From Bacteroidia bacterium (GTDB lineage Bacteria > Bacteroidota > Bacteroidia > Flavobacteriales > Flavobacteriaceae): a DNA stretch of 64,000 nt. The notes under the pieces were generated by a model. That model saw only the letters and a list, made by a program, of their open reading frames with translations, had not been told where the DNA came from and did no database searches. The translations under genes were made by a program, and so were the position numbers. The stretch covers positions 1 to 64,000 of the forward strand of contig JAUIIU010000009.1 of assembly GCA_030431695.1 (NCBI GenBank), given 5' to 3'. Positions 40,047 through 49,003 of this stretch are shown here, one piece after another (within the stretch, counting starts at the first letter, position 1; each line of letters starts with the position of its first letter).

Positions 40047-40841
40047 TTATTTTTCAATTTTTTCGAAGGAGGTCACAATCCCTCGTATCAATGCCGAACT
40101 GAACCCATGGTGCTCCATTTCGTTCAGTCCTTCTATCGTACATCCTTTGGGCGTAGTTACCTTGTCGATCTCCTGCTCGGGGTGTGCGCCGTTCTCGATC
40201 AGTAATTTCGAAGCACCGTTGACAGTTTGATTAACGATAAAACTCGCAACCTTCGAACTAAAACCGATCTGTATCCCACCCTGTACCATGGCTCGCATGA
40301 ATCGCAGAACATAGGCGATCCCACAGGCGCCGAGTACCGTAGCTGCTTCCATCAACTCCTCTTCAATGAACTGAATCTCTCCAATCCCGTCGAACATCTG
40401 GCGGATCGTATCATTGATCTTTTCATCGGAGGTATTTCCGCAGATACAGGTCAGGGATTCGTTCACAAATGCTGCCGTATTAGGCATTGCCCGGAAAATG
40501 TGTAGCTCTGGGGAGGTCGCCTGCCCGATTTCCTCAATGGTAACACCGGTAGCAAGTGAAACCAGTATATGCTTCCCTGGAACGAATTCGTCCCTCACCT
40601 CCGATAATACGGAAAGAATATTGTGCGGCTTCAGCGCCACCAGGACCAGGTCCGACTCCCGGATCGCCTTTCGGTTATCCGAAGTCAGCTTCACGTCTCT
40701 TTCGGCAAAGGCCTTTAATGCATCCAGGTTCCTGCGGGTAACGGTGATGTTTTTCGCAGCCGTGTACTTCCCGTCCAGCAGTCCTTCAAGAATCGCTATT
40801 CCTAAATTTCCACATCCGATGATCGCTACCTTTCTTTCCAT
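40047..40841 (-). CDS. proC: pyrroline-5-carboxylate reductase
   Basis: AIIGCGNLGIAILEGLL; LVSLATGVTIEEI; RAMPNTAAFVNES. Confidence 0.9.
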   Translation of the reverse strand: MERKVAIIGCGNLGIAILEGLLDGKYTAAKNITVTRRNLDALKAFAERDVKLTSDNRKAIRESDLVLVALKPHNILSVLSEVRDEFVPGKHILVSLATGVTIEEIGQATSPELHIFRAMPNTAAFVNESLTCICGNTSDEKINDTIRQMFDGIGEIQFIEEELMEAATVLGACGIAYVLRFMRAMVQGGIQIGFSSKVASFIVNQTVNGASKLLIENGAHPEQEIDKVTTPKGCTIEGLNEMEHHGFSSALIRGIVTSFEKIEK

Positions 40842-40847
40842 ATCGTA

Positions 40848-41990
40848 CTATTTTAATTTATCACCAAGGCGGAGAATATCTCCCAGTACCCCCCTGGCCG
40901 TCACAACTCCACCCGCACCGGCGCCTTTGATGACTATTGGATGCTGGGCGTAGTTCTCGGTGTAGATCTCGAACAGCGAATCACTTCCGCCAAGCTGTCC
41001 GATCATACTATCGCGGGGTACAGAAACCAAATTTACATTGAGATTTCCGCCTTTCACATGAGAAAGATCACCATTTAGATCGCCTATATATCGAAGTACA
41101 TGACCTTTCTTCTGGTTCTTCCGCCTGATGTGAAACCCAACGTCCAGTTCGTCCAGCCTTTTAAAAAATTCTTCCGGAGGGACAGATCGAAGATGGTTCG
41201 GGATCAGGTTTTCAATATTCACATAGGAAAACTCATGATGAAGTTCCAGTTCCCTGGCTAAAATTAGCAATTTTCTTCCCACATCATTTCCGCAGAGATC
41301 TTCGCGCGGATCAGGCTCGGTGAGTCCAAGCCGAACAGCACGTTTCACCACTGTGGAAAACAATTCTTCTTTTTCAGAATAGGTATTAAAAATATAGCTC
41401 AGGGAACCGGAAAAAACGCCTCGGATCCTGGTGATGTTCTCACCCGAGTGATGAAGCAACTTAATAGTATCGATCAATGGCAGTCCGGCACCTACATTCG
41501 TCTCGTACAAATACTCCTTTCCATGCTCTTCCAACAGCGATCGTAGCCCCCGGTAATGAGCCAGCTCCTTTGTATTGCTGTGTTTATTCGACGATACCAG
41601 GTTGAAACCTGCCTTCACAAGATCGGGGTAATTATCCACAAAATCTTCACTGCAGGTATTATCGACGGCGATCAGGTTGCCAAGATTATTCCGTCGGGCA
41701 AATGCGATCACCTCATGTACCTTCCAATTCTTCCCTTTCGATCCCAGCTCCTTCCGCCATTCGGAGGTCAATCCTTCCGACTTCATAACAGCGTGTTTTG
41801 AGTTCGCAATGGCGAATACATTCAGGATGATATCCTTCCGGTTCGCTATTGATTCGGCAGAGGCAAGGACCTGGTCCAGGAGTGTGCCACCTACGTTTCC
41901 ACAACCAAAGACCGCCAGGTTGATCCTTGTTTTCTTCAATCGCTGGAGGTCTATCAGCGAGCTCGCTTTTTCTGTTAGCCGTACACTCAT
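40848..41990 (-). CDS. homoserine dehydrogenase (monofunctional, in met operon)
   Basis: VFGCGNVGGTLLDQ; YETNVGAGLPLIDTIKLLHHSGENITRIRGVFSGSLSYIFN; start M31 (41990) preferred over 42080. Confidence 0.88.
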   Translation of the reverse strand: MSVRLTEKASSLIDLQRLKKTRINLAVFGCGNVGGTLLDQVLASAESIANRKDIILNVFAIANSKHAVMKSEGLTSEWRKELGSKGKNWKVHEVIAFARRNNLGNLIAVDNTCSEDFVDNYPDLVKAGFNLVSSNKHSNTKELAHYRGLRSLLEEHGKEYLYETNVGAGLPLIDTIKLLHHSGENITRIRGVFSGSLSYIFNTYSEKEELFSTVVKRAVRLGLTEPDPREDLCGNDVGRKLLILARELELHHEFSYVNIENLIPNHLRSVPPEEFFKRLDELDVGFHIRRKNQKKGHVLRYIGDLNGDLSHVKGGNLNVNLVSVPRDSMIGQLGGSDSLFEIYTENYAQHPIVIKGAGAGGVVTARGVLGDILRLGDKLK

Positions 41991-41991
41991 C

Positions 41992-43161
41992 CTAGGCCAG
42001 TTTAAGATCCTTCTCAGTTTTAACTCTCTCGAAGGCGTTTGCCAGGTCGGCCAGCAGGTCTTCAACATCTTCGATCCCACAGGAAAGTCTCACCAACGAA
42101 TCTTGAACACCAGCCCGAAGTCTTTTTTCCCTCGGGATGGATGCATGGGTCATTTGCGCCGGGTGACAAAGCAAACTTTTCACCCCACCCAGGCTTTCAG
42201 CAAGTTTGAAATAGTTCGTAGCCGTTACGAAGTTATTCGCCGCGGACGTGGTATCATCTTTCAAACTGAACGACACCACGCCTCCATAATATCCTTTTTG
42301 CTGCTTGGTGGCAATATGATGGTTCTTGTGGGATTCCAGGCCAGGGTAATACACTTTGTCCACCTCGGGATGTTCCCGGAGGAACTCCGCAATTTTCTGC
42401 GCGTTGTCACTTTGTTTTTTATACCGAAGCGATAATGTTTCGATACCTCGGATAGTGAGAAAGCAGTCCCAGGGACCCAGTACTCCCCCGGAAGCATTCT
42501 GGATGAATTTGATCTTTTCCGAAAGCTCGGGTGTCGAGGTGACGACAAGGCCCGCAACCAGGTCGGAATGACCACCGATATACTTGGTCCCGCTGTGTAT
42601 CACCAGATCCGCGCCTAACGCAATAGGATTCTGTCCTACAGGGCTGGCAAAGGTATTGTCAACCACTAAGTATGCGCCCACACTTTTGGCGATGCTGGCA
42701 ATTTCACGAATATCCGAAACTTTCAAGGTTGGATTGGTGGGGGATTCCAGCCAGATTAGTTTTGTTTTGCCTGAAACAGCTTTGCCTACATTTTCGACCT
42801 CGGTGGTGTCCACATACTGAATTTTGATCCCCAGCTTCTCGTAAACGTGGGTGAACAGCCTGTACGCACCTCCGTAAATATCGTCTACCGCGATGATCTC
42901 ATCACCCGAACTCAGGAGTTTCAATACCGAATCGATAGCCGCCAGCCCGGTCGCAAAGGCAAAACCGGAGTGGCCGCCTTCCAATTCGGCGATAACGTCT
43001 TCCAGCACCTTGCGGGTAGGGTTGTTGGATCGGGCATAGTCGAAGCCTTTGTTCACCCCCGGTGCTTCCTGGATAAATGTTGATGTTTGGTACACCGGCA
43101 CCGAAATGGCACCGGTTAGCGGATCACTTGGGATCGCATGGATAATTTTTGTTGCACTCAT
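41992..43161 (-). CDS. trans-sulfuration PLP enzyme (cystathionine gamma-synthase family)
   Basis: VPVYQTSTF, SRKVLE/NPTRKVLE, VDNTFASPVGQNPI, HSGTKYIGGHSD. Confidence 0.9.
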   Translation of the reverse strand: MSATKIIHAIPSDPLTGAISVPVYQTSTFIQEAPGVNKGFDYARSNNPTRKVLEDVIAELEGGHSGFAFATGLAAIDSVLKLLSSGDEIIAVDDIYGGAYRLFTHVYEKLGIKIQYVDTTEVENVGKAVSGKTKLIWLESPTNPTLKVSDIREIASIAKSVGAYLVVDNTFASPVGQNPIALGADLVIHSGTKYIGGHSDLVAGLVVTSTPELSEKIKFIQNASGGVLGPWDCFLTIRGIETLSLRYKKQSDNAQKIAEFLREHPEVDKVYYPGLESHKNHHIATKQQKGYYGGVVSFSLKDDTTSAANNFVTATNYFKLAESLGGVKSLLCHPAQMTHASIPREKRLRAGVQDSLVRLSCGIEDVEDLLADLANAFERVKTEKDLKLA

Positions 43162-43276
43162 TTTTCTTGTTTTTGAGTTAATAATGAATTAAGTCAAAAG
43201 TCAAAATGCACCCGAAGGTGTATTTACCAGAAAAATGTTATAAGAAATACTGAGACGGCAGGATGTGCTGTCTCGT

Positions 43277-43382
43277 TGTTATCTATCATCGGCCGAAGCC
43301 GTGTAGAATTTAGCACCTTCTTTCAGGAGAAAGGGTTGCTAAGGTTTCATCGGGTCTATTCCCTCCACCTTTCTTGATAACA
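43277..43382 (-). ncRNA. SAM-I (S-box) riboswitch aptamer
   Basis: Minus strand TGTTATCAAGAAAGGTGGAGGGAATAGACCCGATGAAACCTTAGCAACCC...AAGGTGCTAAATTC...GATGATAGATAACA; matches S-box core and P1 TGTTATC/GATAACA; directly upstream of the met operon. Confidence 0.95.
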
Positions 43383-43411
43383 TTTCAGTAAAAGTTTGAA
43401 CTTTATGGCTA

Positions 43412-43444
43412 CAAAGATTGGGAAACAGTTTCGACTTCTCCAAA
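43412..43444 (-). promoter_or_regulatory. candidate promoter of the met operon (TTTG-N21-AATCTTTG)
   Basis: CAAA 43441-43444 and CAAAGATT 43412-43419 on plus; just upstream of the SAM-I aptamer. Confidence 0.5.
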
Positions 43445-43491
43445 TAAATTTCGCAATAATTTTTTTAAACCAGAAAAATCAACTACTACAA

Positions 43492-44799
43492 TTACCTACC
43501 TAACAGACTGTCTTTCAGCTCCGTGTATGATGATATCTTGTGAGCCACTTTGGTCTTGTGCACAATGTTCTCGATCGAGTCCGGCAGAACGATCCTCGGC
43601 ACTATTTCCTTCGGAATGACATCTAGGAACTTCACCGGGTGTGCGGTTTCGAGGAAAACTCCCACGCCATCGAAACCACTATCCGCCATATGATCCTTCA
43701 ATGCGGAATACCCGATGGCACCATGCGGATCGGCGATATATCCGAAGGTATCATACAGATATCGCATCGTCGACCTGGTCTGATCATCGGTGTAGCTATA
43801 CCCGCTCAGATTAGCCCGCAATTTGTCGATATCGTGATCGTACAATTCTTCGATCCGTATAAAATTACTGGGCGCCGCCACATCCATAGCATTAGAGATG
43901 GTAGGGATGGTATCCTTTGTATCAAAGGAACCGGTTCGCAGGTAATTCGGGACTACGTCATTGGCATTAGTCCCTGTAACGAAGTGAGCCACTGGCAGTC
44001 CCATCTTCTGCGCCATCATCCCGGCACAAATGTTTCCGAAGTTCCCACTGGGCACAGAGAATACTATGGGTTTCCCGAGTTGCTGAAGTCTTTTATACGC
44101 ACTGAAGTAGTAGAACATCTGCGGGAGCCAGCGAGCCACATTGATACTATTTGCTGAGGTAAGGTTTACTTTCCCTTCAAAATCCTTGTCTAGAAATGCT
44201 TTCTTAACCATGGCCTGGCAATCGTCGAAACTACCTTCAACTTCCAGGGCCGAAATATTCTTCCCAAGTGTAGTAAGTTGCTTTTCCTGAATGTCGCTAA
44301 CCTTTCCGGAGGGATACAGAATGACCACCTCAACACCTTCCACTTCGTAAAATCCGTTTGCCACGGCACCTCCCGTATCCCCGGAAGTCGCCACGAGAAC
44401 TGTTACATTTTCCGAAGTCGATTTCATACTGTTGAAATACCCCAGGCAACGGGCCATGAACCTCGCACCCACATCCTTGAACGCCAGCGTCGGACCATGA
44501 AACAATTCCAGCGAATACACATCGGGTTCAACCTGTACCAGCGGAAATTCGAACGTAAGTACCTCCTCGACTATCCGCCTGAGAACGTCCTTCGGGATAT
44601 CATCCGACACAAATTGCTCGATAACAGCAAAAGCGATCTGGCTGTCGGATCTATTTTCCATGTCATTGAAAAATGATTCCGGAAGTGGCTGAATCGAATT
44701 TGGAAAATACAACCCCCTGTCCGGTGCAAGTCCGCGAACCACCGCCTCCCGGAAGCTGACATCCGGCGCCTTTCTATTTAAACTGAAATATTTCATCAA
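43492..44799 (-). CDS. thrC: threonine synthase
   Basis: MKYFSLNRKAPDVSFREAVVRGLAPDRGLYFP..., FKDVGARFMA, ATSGDTGGAV. Confidence 0.94.
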   Translation of the reverse strand: MMKYFSLNRKAPDVSFREAVVRGLAPDRGLYFPNSIQPLPESFFNDMENRSDSQIAFAVIEQFVSDDIPKDVLRRIVEEVLTFEFPLVQVEPDVYSLELFHGPTLAFKDVGARFMARCLGYFNSMKSTSENVTVLVATSGDTGGAVANGFYEVEGVEVVILYPSGKVSDIQEKQLTTLGKNISALEVEGSFDDCQAMVKKAFLDKDFEGKVNLTSANSINVARWLPQMFYYFSAYKRLQQLGKPIVFSVPSGNFGNICAGMMAQKMGLPVAHFVTGTNANDVVPNYLRTGSFDTKDTIPTISNAMDVAAPSNFIRIEELYDHDIDKLRANLSGYSYTDDQTRSTMRYLYDTFGYIADPHGAIGYSALKDHMADSGFDGVGVFLETAHPVKFLDVIPKEIVPRIVLPDSIENIVHKTKVAHKISSYTELKDSLLGR

Positions 44800-45722
44800 C
44801 TGTCTATTTCCTTTACACCTGCATTTCCTATCCCCGATACGTACAACTGGTAGTCGATGCCTGTCGAACTGTATAGCTTATCAAAGGCCATTGCCACTTC
44901 GGAAGCGATATTTTCTCCCTTTGAAAACGCGAACACCGACGGCCCGGAACCCGATATCCCGCAACCTAGTGCACCGGCCGCTCGAGCCACTTTCCTGAGT
45001 TTTTCGAAATGAGGGATAAATACTTTCCGGTATGGTTCGGCAACATGATCTACCAATGACCTGCCGATCAGTTCGTAATCATTTGTGTATAGTCCTGAGA
45101 TCAGACCACCCACATTCGCCCATTGCGCTACCGCCGTTTGAACAGGTATTTGTTCGGGCAGTACCTTTCGAGCTTCTTCCGTACTCACCTCGATCTGTGG
45201 ATGGATCACAGTGGCATATAGTTTCGGAGGTGTGGGGATGGATACGACTTCCAGCGGGTCGTAACTCCTGATAAGCACGAATCCCCCATAGAGTGCAGCC
45301 GCTACATTATCGGCGATCTGCGACCCACAGGCTGCTTCCTCACCCAGCATGGCAAAGCGAAGCAGTTCCAGTTCAGAATAAACATCTCCCAACAACCTGT
45401 TGACTGCAAAGGCCGCTCCTGCGCTACTCGCAGCACTGCTGCCAAGCCCGCTACCAGGTTTGTATTTTTTATGGATCTCCATTTCGACGCCAAAATCGGC
45501 ATGGCTATCGGCCAGCATGGCTAATGCCACCACTCCTGCCGCATTCTTCTTCGCTTCAAAGGGTAGGCTTGCGCCGGTGATCTCGGTTATTTTCACCTTC
45601 TTTTTAGAGGTACGTCGGAAATACATCTCGTCACCCAAAGTACCCAAGGCAAAGGCCATGGCATCATATCCACAACTTACGTTGGCTACCGTGGCCGGTG
45701 AGAAAATCCTAATTTCGTCCAT
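44796..45722 (-). CDS. thrB: homoserine kinase
   Basis: FSPATVANVSCGYDAMAFAL; PGSGLGSSAASSAG. Confidence 0.93.
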   Translation of the reverse strand: MDEIRIFSPATVANVSCGYDAMAFALGTLGDEMYFRRTSKKKVKITEITGASLPFEAKKNAAGVVALAMLADSHADFGVEMEIHKKYKPGSGLGSSAASSAGAAFAVNRLLGDVYSELELLRFAMLGEEAACGSQIADNVAAALYGGFVLIRSYDPLEVVSIPTPPKLYATVIHPQIEVSTEEARKVLPEQIPVQTAVAQWANVGGLISGLYTNDYELIGRSLVDHVAEPYRKVFIPHFEKLRKVARAAGALGCGISGSGPSVFAFSKGENIASEVAMAFDKLYSSTGIDYQLYVSGIGNAGVKEIDS

Positions 45723-45725
45723 ACG

Positions 45726-48164
45726 TTATTTTTTACCCAGGCTGATGATATCCCCGAACAAGCCAGATGCCGTCACTTCTGCGCCTGCTCCGGCTCCTTT
45801 GATGATCAGTGGTTGATCCACGTAGCGATCGGTGTAAAATAAAACAATATTGTCCTTGCCGTCCAGGTTGTAGAAGGGATGGTCCGGAGCTACCTGCTGC
45901 AACCCAACACTGGCCTTACCTTCATTGAATTCGGCTACATACTTGAGGCGATTTCCCTTCTCAGTCGCCTCGCGATAGATTGTATCGAAATGACCGGCCT
46001 CCGATCTCAGGGTCTCGTAAAAATCGTCCACTGTATCTGCTTCAAGCGATGCCTTCGGAAGGAAAGAGACATTTTCTATATCTTCCATATCGATCTCGTG
46101 TCCGCTTTCACGGGCGAGGATAAGGATCTTGCGTGCCACATCCACCCCACTGAGGTCGATGCGGGGATCGGGCTCGGTATAGCCTTCTTCCCGGGCCTGT
46201 TTCACAACATCAAAGAAGGTGGAATTCTCATCGAAGTTGTTGAAAACGAAGTTCAAGCTGCCGGAAAGTACCGCCTGTATCGAAGTGATGCTGTCTCCTG
46301 AATTTATAAGGTTGTTCAGGGTGTTAATGACAGGAAGTCCGGCACCGACATTGGTTTCGAACAGGAAGGACGAATTATACTTTCGTGCGAGTCTCTTCAG
46401 CTCGCTGTAATTGTTGTATTCGGAAGAGCAGGCGATCTTGTTACAGGCGATGATCGAGATGTTCTCCCTCAAATAATCCGCATATGTGCCGGCTACACCC
46501 GAATTTGCCGTAATATCGATAAAGATACTGTTCTGAAGGTTGAGCTCCCGGATGGTATTGAACCATTCCCCGGTATCTTTAGGCTCCCCGTTTTCGAGCA
46601 AGTTTTGCCAGTCCCCGAGGTCCAGGCCATGCTCGTCAAAGACCATCTTTCGGGAATTGCTCAAGCCTACCACCCGGACTTTCAGGTACAAATGGTCGTA
46701 CAAATGCTTTTGCTGTTGCCGAATTTGGTCCAGCAGTCGTTTACCCACATTCCCAACACCAACAATAAACAAGTTGAGCGAACGAACCTGACGTTCAAAG
46801 AACCTGTAATGTAGTGTGTTCAGTGCCTTTTTCACGTCCCTGGCATCAATAACCGCAGAAATGTTCCTTTCCGAAGCACCCTGGGCGATCGCCCTGATAT
46901 TGACGTTGTTCTTACCTAGAATACTGAACATCTTACCACTGGTCCCTGGCTGACTTTTCATATTATCACCAATCACCGCAATGATGGCCTGGTTATTCTC
47001 TATTGAAGCTTTGTCGATCTTACCCAATGAATTCTCGTAGGCGAATTCGGCATTGATGGCTTCAGCAGCACGTTCGGCATCGGCAGATTGAACCGCTATA
47101 CAAATGGAGTGTTCCGAAGATGCCTGGGTGATCAGGATAACGTTGATTTTCTCCCCGGACAGTGCTTCGAACAACCTCTTGCTCGAGCCAGGAATTCCAA
47201 CCATCCAGGTACCTTCCAGCGTAAGTAAGGAAATATCCGGAAGATGACTGATCCCTTTCACGGCACCCTTTTCAGGGTCTCCATCGTTGTTGATCAATGT
47301 ACCCGGGGCGTCGGGTTTGAAGGTGTTTTTGATCAGTATTGGAATGTTCTTGTCCAACACCGGTCTGATGGTTGGCGGGTAAAGCACTTTTGCCCCGAAA
47401 TGCGATAACTCCATCGCTTCGTGATAGGAGATCTCTTCCAGCGGAAAGGCCTGCTTTACGAGCTTCGGATTCGCCGTGAACATACCGCTGACATCCGTCC
47501 AGATCTCAAGTGCTTCCGCTCGCAGAGCCGCGGCGAATATTGCTGCGGTATAGTCGGATCCTCCCCTGCCAAGCGTTGTAGTTTCACCGTCCGCACTTCT
47601 GGAAATAAAACCGGGCGCGATCGTAAGTGCCGACTTACTTTCGGCAAAGTATTCCCTGATAGTATTTCCCGTAAGTTCAGGATCCACCTGTGCACAGGTG
47701 TATGAATTGTCCGTAATGATCAGGTCGCGACTATCCACCCTGGCCACAGAAGCGATTTCCTGTTTGGCGTATTCAGCAATGATAAATGATGATAACAGTT
47801 CACCAAAACCAAGCACCTTATCGCGGGTCTTATCTGAAAACTCATTGATGAGAAAAATTCCCTGGTAGATCTTTTGGAGTTCGGAAAGCCCTTCATTCAC
47901 GTAGGCTATGGCTTCTTCCGATAAATTCAACTCGGCTGCCGTCTCCAGGTGTCGTCGAGAGATCGATTCCCAAAGATCCATGTAGTTTTCCTCTCGTGCA
48001 TTGGCCTTTTCACCGGCACGCTGTAAAAGATCGGTGACGCCACCGAGTGCTGAAACCACAGCTATTACAGGGCCTTTCGCCGATTTCGACCTTAGAATAT
48101 CAACCACCAAACGGATATTTTCCGAACTGGCCACAGAAGTTCCTCCGAATTTTAATATACGCAC
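45726..48164 (-). CDS. thrA: bifunctional aspartate kinase / homoserine dehydrogenase
   Basis: MRILKFGGTSVASSENI kinase domain, ACT region, C-terminal homoserine DH; start codon is GTG. Confidence 0.94.
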   Translation of the reverse strand: MRILKFGGTSVASSENIRLVVDILRSKSAKGPVIAVVSALGGVTDLLQRAGEKANAREENYMDLWESISRRHLETAAELNLSEEAIAYVNEGLSELQKIYQGIFLINEFSDKTRDKVLGFGELLSSFIIAEYAKQEIASVARVDSRDLIITDNSYTCAQVDPELTGNTIREYFAESKSALTIAPGFISRSADGETTTLGRGGSDYTAAIFAAALRAEALEIWTDVSGMFTANPKLVKQAFPLEEISYHEAMELSHFGAKVLYPPTIRPVLDKNIPILIKNTFKPDAPGTLINNDGDPEKGAVKGISHLPDISLLTLEGTWMVGIPGSSKRLFEALSGEKINVILITQASSEHSICIAVQSADAERAAEAINAEFAYENSLGKIDKASIENNQAIIAVIGDNMKSQPGTSGKMFSILGKNNVNIRAIAQGASERNISAVIDARDVKKALNTLHYRFFERQVRSLNLFIVGVGNVGKRLLDQIRQQQKHLYDHLYLKVRVVGLSNSRKMVFDEHGLDLGDWQNLLENGEPKDTGEWFNTIRELNLQNSIFIDITANSGVAGTYADYLRENISIIACNKIACSSEYNNYSELKRLARKYNSSFLFETNVGAGLPVINTLNNLINSGDSITSIQAVLSGSLNFVFNNFDENSTFFDVVKQAREEGYTEPDPRIDLSGVDVARKILILARESGHEIDMEDIENVSFLPKASLEADTVDDFYETLRSEAGHFDTIYREATEKGNRLKYVAEFNEGKASVGLQQVAPDHPFYNLDGKDNIVLFYTDRYVDQPLIIKGAGAGAEVTASGLFGDIISLGKK

Positions 48165-48273
48165 AGGATACGATTTAGAAAGTTGAAGCTGTAAGTATAC
48201 TAATTTCTTCAGGAAATACTGATGATAGTGGTCATATTCTGAAAAAAAGCCAGGCCTGACTCCCGCTCTTTAT

Positions 48274-48281
48274 TAAATTTG
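48274..48281 (+). promoter_or_regulatory. -7 promoter box TAAATTTG
   Basis: Exact TAnnTTTG match 33 nt before ATG 48315. Confidence 0.55.
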
Positions 48282-48314
48282 AAATTTTACTATTTTTCGG
48301 AAAAATTGAACCAC

Positions 48315-48848
48315 ATGAAACGTAAGCACTGTCTAATTCTTGCAGCATTAATATCTTTTTTTACCATCAAAGCCCAGGAGGAGGCCCCGGGGGTCTTTCC
48401 GCAGGATTTCTTCGGAATATACACCGGCACCCTGCAAGTTGAATCTGAAAGCGGTTCGCAAGAATATGCCATGGAATTTCACCTTAAGCCAACCGACACA
48501 GTTGGAAAGTATCACTATACCCTCGTCTACGGGGAAGGGGATATGCGGCAGGAGCGCAAGTACACCCTTGTAGAAGAGGACGCGGAAAACGGGAAGTTCT
48601 ATGTGGACGAAAACAATGGCATCATCCTGGACGACAAGGCCGTTGGAAATCGATTGTATTCCGTGTTCGAGGTGCAGGGCAACCTGCTCACCACTTTTAT
48701 GACCTTTCACGAAGATCACCTGGTCTTCGAGATCACCGTCGCCAGGAAGGAAAAGAAACGCGTCACCCATGCCGATAACGAGCAAAAAACCGAAGTGATC
48801 TCCTACCCGATAACTACCGTTCAGCGGGCCATTCTAAAAAAGCAATAA
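48315..48848 (+). CDS. secreted hypothetical protein
   Basis: Signal peptide MKRKHCLILAALISFFTIKAQ; start 48315 preferred (downstream of the -7 box). Confidence 0.75.
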   Translation: MKRKHCLILAALISFFTIKAQEEAPGVFPQDFFGIYTGTLQVESESGSQEYAMEFHLKPTDTVGKYHYTLVYGEGDMRQERKYTLVEEDAENGKFYVDENNGIILDDKAVGNRLYSVFEVQGNLLTTFMTFHEDHLVFEITVARKEKKRVTHADNEQKTEVISYPITTVQRAILKKQ

Positions 48849-48873
48849 ACTTTTTATATACTGTGGATTTATG

Positions 48874-48881
48874 TACATTTG
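48874..48881 (+). promoter_or_regulatory. metK promoter -7 box TACATTTG
   Basis: Exact TAnnTTTG match immediately upstream of the riboswitch. Confidence 0.65.
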
Positions 48882-48891
48882 TGCGCTCGAA

Positions 48892-48938
48892 GAGGAAAGA
48901 TTTGACTGATTGCAACCTCGCTAAAAAATGCTAAAGGC
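48892..48938 (+). ncRNA. SAM-II-like (SAM-II/SAM-V family) riboswitch upstream of metK
   Basis: GAGG-AAAGATTTGACTGATTGCAA-CCTC-GCTAAAAAATGCTAAAGGC: P1 GAGG/CCTC, GATTTnACTGATTGCAA loop and GCTAAA 3' segment characteristic of the SAM-II fold. Confidence 0.85.
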
Positions 48939-49003
48939 AGTGTAAACTTCCTTCCACAGGTTCGTCAAATCTTCCCCAGAGAATTTAAACATTAAATAGA
49001 CCT

